Part shown: one piece after another, positions 17,163 through 23,135 of the stretch
How the letters are laid out: every line of letters begins with the position of its first letter
Numbering within the stretch: the stretch's first letter is position 1
Assembly (NCBI GenBank): GCA_013138675.1
Contig: WTCH01000311.1
Coordinates: forward strand, 1-32,720
DNA from: Woeseiaceae bacterium
Lineage (GTDB): Bacteria > Pseudomonadota > Gammaproteobacteria > Steroidobacterales > Woeseiaceae
Length of the DNA: 32,720 nt
Direction: 5' to 3'
Position numbers and translations under genes: made by a program
Notes under the pieces: generated by a model
What the model was told of the DNA's origin: nothing
Seen by the model: the letters and a program-made list of their open reading frames with translations, nothing else
Database searches by the model: none

Positions 17163-17192
17163 ATTCTCTCGTCAGCACGCACGTAGTGTCAA
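17163..17192 (-). promoter_or_regulatory. Possible distal dcw promoter
   Basis: A perfect TTGACA at 17192-17187 is followed after 18 bases by GAGAAT at 17168-17163 (four of six matches). It would transcribe towards mraZ from about 230 bases upstream of the main promoter. The weak -10 keeps confidence low. Confidence 0.35.
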
Positions 17193-17212
17193 TAAGTAAT
17201 TGATTATACAGC

Positions 17213-17235
17213 GAAAACAAGATCTGGGCAGATCC
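17213..17235 (-). terminator. Candidate rnpB terminator
   Basis: Just after the mature 3' end of rnpB the minus strand reads GGATCT, loop GCCC, AGATCT, then TGTTTT. The stem is six pairs with a terminal G-U pair and the U-tract is interrupted, so it is a modest intrinsic terminator. Confidence 0.45.
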
Positions 17236-17246
17236 GGTGAGATCGA

Positions 17247-17612
17247 GAAATCAGGAGCCGGCAATAAGCCGGGTTCTGTCAGGGACAATCATTCATCTGG
17301 GACAGCCGTCGCCGACTGCCTCTAGCAACCTACCCGGGAGTCCGCTCGGAACCGGCGGCGGGCCGAAGCCCTACTCCCCTATTTGGTCTTGCTCCAGGCG
17401 GGGTTTACCGTGCCGCGAGCTGTTACCAGTCGCGCGGTGCGCTCTTACCGCACCTTTTCACCCTTACCGACCAAGGTCGGCGGTATATTTTCTGTGGCAC
17501 TTTCCATGGGCTCACACCCTCCAGGCGTTACCTGGCGCCTTGTCCGAAGGAGCCCGGACTTTCCTCTGCAGACCAGAGGTCTACAGCGATTGCCTGGCCG
17601 ACTCCTGATTTC
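17247..17612 (-). ncRNA. rnpB: RNase P RNA (M1 RNA, bacterial class A)
   Basis: This is the catalytic RNA that trims the 5' leader from precursor tRNAs together with the RnpA protein. On the minus strand conserved regions appear in the right order: GAGGAAAGTCCGGGCTCC (P4 5' side and CR-I, near 17549-17566), GCCAGGTAACGCCTGG, TAAGGGTGAAAAGGTGCG, the GGTAAGAGCGCACCGCGCG segment, CAAATAGGGGAG, GATGAATGATTGTCC and ACAGAACCCGGCTTA (17279-17265). The ends are set by a P1 helix of 15 continuous pairs formed by the first and last 15 bases (two ends starting GAAATCAGG and ending CTGATTTC). Length 366 is close to the E. coli 377. It lies between rsmI and mraZ, as in Pseudomonas. Confidence 0.97.
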
Positions 17613-17623
17613 TCGGACGGGCG

Positions 17624-17629
17624 ATTCTA
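17624..17629 (-). promoter_or_regulatory. rnpB -10 element overlapping the rsmI stop codon
   Basis: TAGAAT lies 11 bases before the rnpB 5' end and is followed by a G/C-rich discriminator (CGCCCG), usual for stable RNA promoters under growth-rate control. No good -35 hexamer is seen. Its first three bases are the TAG stop codon of rsmI. Confidence 0.5.
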
Positions 17630-18451
17630 CAGGTCCAGGAGCCGTTGATACAGCGTATTGCGCTTCTCGCCGGTGGCTTTCGCCACGATCCTGGCCACCT
17701 CTTTTTTCGGCAAGAGCGCTGCCAGGTCATGTAGCAGGCTGTCACTATCGATAGCCGACGACGTTGCCTGGTCACTACCGGCGACAACGATAACAAGTTC
17801 ACCTTTTTGAGTGATCTCGTTTTCCATGACCTGTCTGCTGAGTTCGCCGAGAGTCGTGCTGATACATTGCTCATGCATCTTCGACATTTCTCGACCGAGA
17901 AAAACCGAGCGCGTCCCGCCGAATACCTCGGCCATATCGGCGACGGAGTCTTCCATTCGATGCACCGACTCGTAGAACACCATGGTCCGGGTTTCATTTG
18001 CCAGTCCGGCCAGCGCGTCACGTCTACCCTTCTTCTTCGCCGGCAGAAAGCCTTCGAAACAAAACCGGTCGGTCGCTAAACCCGCGACGGACAGTGCGGC
18101 GATCATTGCACTTGGTCCGGGTATCGGAGATACATTGATCCCCGCTTCATGAGCGGCTTTGACCAGCCGATAGCCCGGGTCGCTGATCAACGGTGTACCG
18201 GCGTCACTGACGAGCGCGACAGAGCGGCCCGCGGCCAGTTCCCTGATCACCCTTTCCGCGCGATCTGTCTCGTTATGATCGTGTAAGGCCAAAAGCCGCG
18301 TTTCCACGCCGAAATGCGATAGCAATCGCCCGGTGTGGCGGGTATCCTCGGCGGCAATGAGATCAACGTCTGCGAGCGTCTGGCGTGCTCGCGGCGACAG
18401 ATCCTCGAGGTTACCGATTGGCGTTGCCACAACGAAAAGTGTGCCACTCAT
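17627..18451 (-). CDS. rsmI: 16S rRNA (cytidine-1402-2'-O)-methyltransferase RsmI
   Basis: RsmI methylates the ribose of C1402 in 16S rRNA, complementing RsmH. The 274-residue tetrapyrrole-methylase-fold protein starts GTLFVVATPIGNLEDLSPRA, has AAEDTRHTGRLLSHFGV near residues 34-50, SDAGTPLISDPGYRLV near 81-96, PGPSAMIAALSVAGL near 113-127, and FEGFLPAKKKGR near 136-147, all family motifs. The ATG at 18451 has AAGG nine bases upstream. It is divergent from lpoA with a gap of only 35 bases, the same pairing as E. coli yraL/yraM. Its stop codon is part of the rnpB -10 element. Confidence 0.97.
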   Translation of the reverse strand: MSGTLFVVATPIGNLEDLSPRARQTLADVDLIAAEDTRHTGRLLSHFGVETRLLALHDHNETDRAERVIRELAAGRSVALVSDAGTPLISDPGYRLVKAAHEAGINVSPIPGPSAMIAALSVAGLATDRFCFEGFLPAKKKGRRDALAGLANETRTMVFYESVHRMEDSVADMAEVFGGTRSVFLGREMSKMHEQCISTTLGELSRQVMENEITQKGELVIVVAGSDQATSSAIDSDSLLHDLAALLPKKEVARIVAKATGEKRNTLYQRLLDL

Positions 18452-18486
18452 TGACTACCTTCGACTCTTGAAATTGTGCTTTGGCT

Positions 18487-20457
18487 ATGAAGAAACTCAG
18501 ACATCGTGCCCGTGAACGAAGCTCCGTGGCAAGCTTTGCGCTGCTGCTGGTGTTGTCACTGTTGCTCAGCGCTTGCGCAACGACCGGTGGCCCCGGCGGC
18601 GTGCCGGGCGAAAGCCGTGCCGAACGGCTGGCCGCGAATGGCGATCATGATGACGCTGCTCGGGTATATCTTGGTCTCGCGGCCGAAGCCAGTGAGCTGG
18701 AGCGTGACCGCCTGACCTTGCTTGCCGTGGAGCAGTGGCTTGATGCCGGCGACGCCGCTCGAGCCCGCAATACGTTTCGCGCTGTACCGATGCCGGGCAG
18801 CTCCGAACTCCGCCGGCTTTGGAACACAAACTCGGCCGCATTGTCGCTGTATGCAGGCGACGCCGACAAAGCACTCGATATTCTCGAGGCCATGAGTCGC
18901 CAGCCGCTATCCGAGCGACATCGACTACGCGTCGAAGCGCTGCGTGCCGATGCCTGGATTCAGAAAGGTGATCCGGCTCGCGCTGTCGAGCTCATGATGC
19001 ACCGCGAGATCTGGTTGCGTGATCGGCGCAGCATCGAGCAGAACCGGCAGAGACTCTGGCAGGGTCTGCTCGTCAGCAACCCGCAGCAGCTTCGCCAAAG
19101 CGCACAGCTCGCACTTGACCCTGACGTCCGTGGCTGGCTTGAAATCGGCTCGCTCGCAGCCTCAACCGGCCAGCAGGGTATCGGGTGGGTTAACGGCGCC
19201 GTGCGCTGGCGCGACACGCATCCGACACACCCTGCCTTTTCGATCATTGATGACCTCCAGCTGCCAGATGAACTGTCTCTCGACTACCCGCGGCAGGTTG
19301 CATTGCTGCTGCCGTTGTCGGGACGGACCGCACCCGCAGGGCACGCAGTACAAAATGGTTTTCTCGGCGCCTATTTCTCGACGGTCGCCGGTCTCGATGA
19401 ACATCAGACCATTCGTGTCTACGACGTTGTTAGTGAAGGTGGGGCCAGCGCCGCGTATGCGACGGCCGTTGCTGATGGCGCCGAGTTCGTCATTGGACCG
19501 TTGTTGCGTACCAGCGTCACCGAACTTGCGAATGACATTCTCGTTCCGGTACCGGTATTGACGTTGAATTATCTTCCGGACGACTCGCTTGCCCCGCCAG
19601 GCCTGTATCAATTTGCGCTCGCCCCCGAAGACGAAGCGCGTTCGGCAGCCGGGCGCGCGCTTGCCGACGGGCACACACATGCGGTCGCACTGGTACCAAA
19701 TAACGAGTGGGGACGCCGTGTCCTGGGGAGTTTTGATGCTGAACTCAAGGCGCTCGGTGGCACGCTCCTCGACTACCGGATGTACACGCCAGGTATCCAG
19801 GACTTCTCGAATACGATTGAGGACCTTATGGCCCTCTCCGGAAGCGTGCGTCGATACCAGCGTCTGCGAGCAAACATCGGTGGGCCACTGCAGTTCGATC
19901 CGCGCCGCCGACAGGACAGCGAATTTATTTTCCTGGCCGCTGATGCGCCCGCAGGTCGCCTGCTCAAGTCACAGCTGAAGTTTCATTACTCGGGCGATTT
20001 ACCGGTTTATTCAACATCGTCGATCAACGCCCTGGACGGCCGTTCCAATTCCGACCTGAACGGCATTATGTTTGCTGACATACCGTGGATTATCGCGCCG
20101 CAAAGCTGGATCGAGAATCTGCCACCACTGTATAACGAGTACTGGCCCGGCGAACGCCGTCTCGGCCGCCTTCACGCCATGGGCTATGACGCCTACCAGT
20201 TGATCGCCGCACTCTTCGCTGCCCGTACGGGGCCAATGCAGGAGATAGATGGCGCGACAGGCAAGCTGTACCTCGATCCCGATGGTCGTGTGCGCCGCAA
20301 ACTGGCGTGGGCACAGTTCCAGAGAGGTGAGGCGATGGCCTTGCCCGAGATCGAACCCGCCGGTGGCCCGATTCTGGACATTAGCGACGACGCCGAGTTG
20401 ATGAGGCCCGATGCCGCGGACAAAGAAGCGTGGCCCGAGCCGACACGCGAACTCTAG
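18487..20457 (+). CDS. lpoA: Penicillin-binding protein activator LpoA, outer membrane lipoprotein
   Basis: LpoA is an outer membrane lipoprotein that reaches through the wall to stimulate the transpeptidase of PBP1A. From ATG 18487 the product has 656 residues. A basic N-terminus and hydrophobic stretch lead to the lipobox LLSAC, with the lipid-carrying cysteine near residue 30. The N-terminal third is alpha-helical and TPR-like (repeated Ala/Arg/Leu helices such as AERLAANGDHDDAARVYLG), and from about residue 270 (RQVALLLPLSGRTAPAGHAVQNGF) the chain has the periplasmic-binding-protein fold typical of the C-terminal domain. An in-frame TTG two codons earlier (18481) is possible; the start region has no clear Shine-Dalgarno. 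Divergent from rsmI and followed by yraN. Confidence 0.93.
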   Translation: MKKLRHRARERSSVASFALLLVLSLLLSACATTGGPGGVPGESRAERLAANGDHDDAARVYLGLAAEASELERDRLTLLAVEQWLDAGDAARARNTFRAVPMPGSSELRRLWNTNSAALSLYAGDADKALDILEAMSRQPLSERHRLRVEALRADAWIQKGDPARAVELMMHREIWLRDRRSIEQNRQRLWQGLLVSNPQQLRQSAQLALDPDVRGWLEIGSLAASTGQQGIGWVNGAVRWRDTHPTHPAFSIIDDLQLPDELSLDYPRQVALLLPLSGRTAPAGHAVQNGFLGAYFSTVAGLDEHQTIRVYDVVSEGGASAAYATAVADGAEFVIGPLLRTSVTELANDILVPVPVLTLNYLPDDSLAPPGLYQFALAPEDEARSAAGRALADGHTHAVALVPNNEWGRRVLGSFDAELKALGGTLLDYRMYTPGIQDFSNTIEDLMALSGSVRRYQRLRANIGGPLQFDPRRRQDSEFIFLAADAPAGRLLKSQLKFHYSGDLPVYSTSSINALDGRSNSDLNGIMFADIPWIIAPQSWIENLPPLYNEYWPGERRLGRLHAMGYDAYQLIAALFAARTGPMQEIDGATGKLYLDPDGRVRRKLAWAQFQRGEAMALPEIEPAGGPILDISDDAELMRPDAADKEAWPEPTREL

Positions 20458-20816
20458 GATCTGATGCCGAACGACTTGCCGGGGCATTCCTGAAACGTCA
20501 GGGCCTGGTGCCAGTCACGACGAACTTCCGCTGCCGTCTTGGCGAGATCGACCTGATCGCAAGAGATGGTGATGCCATCGTATTCGTCGAAGTACGCTAT
20601 CGCGGCTATAACCGCTTTTCGCGGGCCGGCCTGACAGTCGACATTCACAAGCAACGCAAGTTGATTCGCACGGCGGCGTTGTTCACAGCGATGCGACCGA
20701 AGTATGCCAATAGCGTAATGCGCTTCGACGTCGTCGCGATCGACGCAGACGAACATGGCGAGAAGACCATCGACTGGATAAAGGACGCGTTCCGCCCCAC
20801 CGACTCCCGCCTGTAG
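20430..20816 (+). CDS. yraN: YraN family nuclease-fold protein (UPF0102)
   Basis: YraN proteins have a restriction-endonuclease-like (Holliday-junction-resolvase-like) fold; their physiological role is not settled. The 128-residue product shows the conserved core GSDAERLAGAFLKRQG, NFRCRLGEIDLIARDGD with the GEIDLI acidic motif near residues 38-43, and IVFVEVRYRG near 50-59, matching the E-x(n)-D-x(n)-ExK-like arrangement except that the usual lysine position is occupied by arginine (EVRYR), as in many family members. The start is GTG at 20430, 28 bases inside lpoA; no other start codon lies before the conserved region. It is the last plus-strand gene before the repeat-bearing gap. Confidence 0.92.
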   Translation: MARADTRTLGSDAERLAGAFLKRQGLVPVTTNFRCRLGEIDLIARDGDAIVFVEVRYRGYNRFSRAGLTVDIHKQRKLIRTAALFTAMRPKYANSVMRFDVVAIDADEHGEKTIDWIKDAFRPTDSRL

Positions 20817-20876
20817 GAGCCCGGCCCACCGGCCAATAACGATATCTATACGACACGTCACTCGGGGATGTCACAC

Positions 20877-20899
20877 AGGTCCGGGCACCGGGTACGCGC
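20877..20899 (+). repeat. Direct-repeat module, copy 1 (copy 2 at 21016-21038)
   Basis: The 23-base stretch beginning AGGTCCGGGCAC and ending GGGTACGCGC recurs at 21016-21038 with one mismatch, and in inverted form within 21190-21225. In addition the decamer GTCACACAGG occurs at 20870 and again exactly 40 bases later at 20910. The element therefore looks built from reused modules. Confidence 0.65.
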
Positions 20900-20928
20900 C
20901 CTCAAGTCAGTCACACAGGACCGAAGCC

Positions 20929-20989
20929 GGCATCTTTGTTGCCGGTATGGCTCCCTGCGGTCCGCTTTACTACCGTCAACAAAGATCCC
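20929..20989. repeat. Strong 19-base inverted repeat within the element
   Basis: Left arm 20929-20947 and right arm 20971-20989 pair at 17 of 19 positions, with a perfect core ATCTTTGTTG / CAACAAAGAT and a 23-base loop. As RNA from either strand it would fold into a stable stem. No U-tract adjoins either side. Confidence 0.65.
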
Positions 20990-21015
20990 GCCCTCGGCCT
21001 CCCCGGTCATCGCAG

Positions 21016-21038
21016 AGGTCCGGGCACGGGGTACGCGC
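21016..21038 (+). repeat. Direct-repeat module, copy 2
   Basis: Identical to 20877-20899 at 22 of 23 positions; lies 139 bases downstream of it inside the same element. Confidence 0.65.
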
Positions 21039-21228
21039 GCGAACGTCGTGCGCAGCGCCGCGACAAATTCGCTGCAAGCGGATTTGGACGCACGCAGTGC
21101 GCCCGTAGGGCCAGCGACCGCTGGTCACCCCGGACGCCAAAGCAAGCGGAGAACGATGTGAGCGAGCCATGGATGGCGAGCGAGGTTAAGTGAGGGCGCG
21201 TACCGCGGGTCCGGGCCTGTGTGACGAG

Positions 21229-21639
21229 TTACTTGACGACTTTGAGGTGCGGACGCGAGCGCGTCGTTTCGATTTCGGCGTCGGCCTCGGCCTCGCTGAC
21301 TTTTTGTTCAGTTGTGTCAGCGTCGTGCGAGAAGATCATGCCCTGCCCCGTTTCTCGCGCATAGATACCGAGAACCGACTTCATCGGTACCCAGACATCA
21401 AACGGCACACCCGAAAACCGGGCACGGAAGCTGACCGAATCATTGGTCAACTTGAGATTATGTGCCGCCGTCTCGCTGATATTGAGAATGATTTTGCCGT
21501 CTTTGACGTGTTCTCTTGGAACGCTGACACCATCAACTGAAGCATCCACCACAATATGCGGCGTATGACTGTTATCGCCCATCCACTCATGCATGGCGCG
21601 AATCAGGTACGGTCTTTTTGAACGGCTTGGGTTACTCAA
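21229..21639 (-). CDS. sspB: ClpXP protease specificity-enhancing factor SspB
   Basis: SspB binds the ssrA tag on stalled-ribosome products and hands them to ClpXP. The core RPYLIRAMHEWMGDNSHTPHIVVD is near-identical in pattern to E. coli SspB, followed by GKIILNISETAAHNL, VSFRARFSGVPFDVWVP and SVLGIYARETGQGMIF. A variable acidic linker leads to the C-terminal HLKVVK, the ClpX-docking tail (E. coli ends ALRVVK). I chose TTG at 21639, giving MSNPSRSKRPYL and 136 residues, because homologs begin there. The frame stays open for 33 more codons, to an ATG at 21735 next to the sspA stop, but that extension is AT-richer and lacks family resemblance. Confidence 0.88.
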   Translation of the reverse strand: MSNPSRSKRPYLIRAMHEWMGDNSHTPHIVVDASVDGVSVPREHVKDGKIILNISETAAHNLKLTNDSVSFRARFSGVPFDVWVPMKSVLGIYARETGQGMIFSHDADTTEQKVSEAEADAEIETTRSRPHLKVVK

Positions 21640-21719
21640 CGCGGACGAGTCCCGAATATCTCTCAATACTTTCCCAAGCTTATCATTGTTTGCAGCTTCT
21701 GCAGGAAAAGTGACATAAC

Positions 21720-21733
21720 GTGGGATAACCCAC
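21720..21733 (-). other. Hairpin at the sspA-sspB junction
   Basis: A perfect palindromic stem GTGGG with loop TTAT and CCCAC lies six bases after the sspA stop. It lacks a U-run. If sspB starts at 21639 this is a 99-base spacer with a hairpin, which could tune the SspA/SspB ratio by processing or attenuation. Confidence 0.4.
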
Positions 21734-21738
21734 ATCAA

Positions 21739-22368
21739 TCAGAGATGCATTTCCTGTTCGAGTTCGGTCAGGCTCTGCAAGAATGAGCGCCGCGCGAAAA
21801 CGCGTTTCATGTAATCCTCGATCGGTTCCGCCTGGCTGCCAAGATCAATGCCATACACGGGCAGGCGCCAGAGTATCGGCGCGATCGTCGAATCGACCAG
21901 GGAGAATTCATCGCTGAGGAAATACGACTTCGCACCAAACAACTCAGTGCTCTGCAGGATGCTTTCACGCAGCAACTTGCGCGACTTGCTGCCGAGCTTT
22001 CCGTCACCGTTCGACTCGGCCTCCTCGGCCAACGAATACCAATCTGTCTCAATGCGGAACAGAGCCAGTCGGAACTGTGCACGCATGACCGGGTCCACCG
22101 GCATTAACGGCGGATGCGGGAATCGTTCGTCAAGGTACTCGATGATGACGCGCGAATCGTAGAGTGTGAGGTCACGATCCACGAGTGTTGGTACCGTGTG
22201 GTACGGGTTCAGATCCATCAGGTCTTCCGGCAGATCGTTGCCCAGCACGGTAGAGATTTCGATGTTGATGTTCTTCTCGGCAAGGACCAGTCGCGTGCGG
22301 TGACTGTGAATTTCAGTCGGTCGCGAAAACAGGGTCATCACGGAGCGTCGGTTGGCGATAACGGCCAT
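21739..22368 (-). CDS. sspA: Stringent starvation protein A (GST-fold RNA polymerase-associated factor)
   Basis: SspA binds RNA polymerase holoenzyme and affects transcription in stationary phase and acid stress; it has a glutathione-S-transferase fold but no known transferase activity. From ATG 22368 the product has 209 residues and starts MAVIANRRSVMTLFSRPTEI, closely matching E. coli MAVAANKRSVMTLFSGPTDI. LNPYHTVPTLVDRDLTLYDS, IIEYLDERFPHPPLMPVDP and YFLSDEFSLVDSTIAPILWR are diagnostic; PHP near residue 84 is the conserved surface motif. The start overlaps the petC stop by one base (TAATG). An upstream in-frame extension into petC is rejected. Confidence 0.97.
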   Translation of the reverse strand: MAVIANRRSVMTLFSRPTEIHSHRTRLVLAEKNINIEISTVLGNDLPEDLMDLNPYHTVPTLVDRDLTLYDSRVIIEYLDERFPHPPLMPVDPVMRAQFRLALFRIETDWYSLAEEAESNGDGKLGSKSRKLLRESILQSTELFGAKSYFLSDEFSLVDSTIAPILWRLPVYGIDLGSQAEPIEDYMKRVFARRSFLQSLTELEQEMHL

Positions 22369-23135
22369 TATTTGACGTCCTTCCAGATTTGCTTCTTGAG
22401 CATGACAGCGATGACCCAGAATACGATCAGGTACATCAGGACCCACACGCCCAGCTTGCGGCGTTCGGAACGAATCGGTTCCGAAATGTAGGCGAGAAAA
22501 TTAACCGTATCGCGAACAAAGTCGTCGAACTCTTCCGCCTCCATCGAGCCCGTTGTCACGTGCTCGAATCCGACGAACTCGTGAGTTGTCGTTGTCGACC
22601 CGTCTTCGCGCGTTTCGACGTGCTCCGAGTAAATGGTCTTCTGATATCCCTGCAGCTCCCACAGGACGTGCGGCATACTCGTACCAACCAGTACAATGTT
22701 GTCGACCCCCGTTGGACTGTCGGCATCCAGATGGAAGCCCTTCAGGAAGTTGTAGATGTAGTCCGCACCCTTGGCGCGCGCCATCAGCGACATGTCCGGA
22801 GGCGCGGTTCCATACCAGCGCGCAGCGTCGTCAGACGGCATCGAGGCCTGAATGGTCTCGAAGGTCTTTTCGGCATTGAACATCAGGTTATCAACGAGTT
22901 GCTCTTCCGACAATTCCAGGTACTTGCCGATCGTGTTGAAGCGCACGTATTGCGCCGAGTGGCAACCCGAACAGTAGTTCATGAAGTTGCGTGCTCCGCG
23001 CTGCAGCGATGAGATATTGTCCGGGTCGATATCGGCAGACTCGAGCTCGGCGCCACCTCCGGCGGCAAATCCTTGCAAACTGATGAATAACGCAGCCATT
23101 GCGATGGTCGGCCGCAACATCTTTAACTTATTCAT
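22368..23135 (-). CDS. petC: Cytochrome c1 of the bc1 complex
   Basis: Cytochrome c1 accepts electrons from the Rieske protein and passes them to soluble cytochrome c or the oxidase. The 255-residue product has a signal peptide (residues 1-25, ending QGFAAGG), one heme c site CSGCH at 55-59, the family motifs YNFLKGFHLDADSPTGVDN and GTSMPHVLWELQGYQ (containing the likely axial methionine), and a C-terminal membrane anchor near residues 230-247 with a basic cytoplasmic end. It overlaps petB by eight bases and sspA by one. Confidence 0.97.
   Translation of the reverse strand: MNKLKMLRPTIAMAALFISLQGFAAGGGAELESADIDPDNISSLQRGARNFMNYCSGCHSAQYVRFNTIGKYLELSEEQLVDNLMFNAEKTFETIQASMPSDDAARWYGTAPPDMSLMARAKGADYIYNFLKGFHLDADSPTGVDNIVLVGTSMPHVLWELQGYQKTIYSEHVETREDGSTTTTHEFVGFEHVTTGSMEAEEFDDFVRDTVNFLAYISEPIRSERRKLGVWVLMYLIVFWVIAVMLKKQIWKDVK

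Larger units (their letters stand above)
16964..17246 (-). other. Gap between rnpB and the mraZ promoter
   Basis: No convincing gene is seen here; a 74-codon minus frame (17220-16996) has no recognisable features. The stretch holds a tandem octamer AGGGACTT twice (plus strand, 16990-17005), a hairpin at 17013-17035, a possible distal promoter at 17163-17192, an isolated TATAAT at 17208-17203 (minus) without a -35 partner, and the candidate rnpB terminator at 17213-17235. Confidence 0.6.
20870..21225. repeat. 356-base element with 36-base imperfect terminal inverted repeats
   Basis: The left arm 20870-20905 begins GTCACACAGG and ends TACGCGCCCTCA; the right arm 21190-21225 is its reverse complement with 30 of 36 positions matching, including the outer 10 and an inner block of 12. 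The right arm ends three bases before the sspB stop codon. No open frame resembling a transposase and no flanking target duplication is visible. It could be a non-autonomous mobile element (MITE-like), a family of extragenic palindromes, or a convergent-gene termination and structure element. The choice between them is inference. Confidence 0.6.
20817..21228. other. 412-base gap holding a structured repeat element
   Basis: The gap lies between convergent yraN and sspB. Frames of 64-97 codons exist on both strands but share no family resemblance and run across the repeats. The DNA is dominated by inverted and direct repeats at 20870-21225 (listed separately) plus a small hairpin at 21111-21124 (CCAGC, loop GACC, GCTGG). 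In Pseudomonas this position holds a phosphoheptose-isomerase-like gene and a BON-domain lipoprotein gene, absent here. Confidence 0.7.

Noticed and set aside
16996..17220. 74-codon minus-strand frame between rnpB and mraZ
   Set aside because: No homology pattern, no ribosome site, and it overlaps the probable terminator and regulatory repeats.
20868..21193. Small plus and minus frames in the yraN-sspB gap
   Set aside because: They are composed of the inverted and direct repeats, are arginine/serine-rich and lack start signals.
22369..22446. Upstream extension of SspA into petC
   Set aside because: E. coli-like N-terminus starts at ATG 22368, and the extension reads through petC out of frame.
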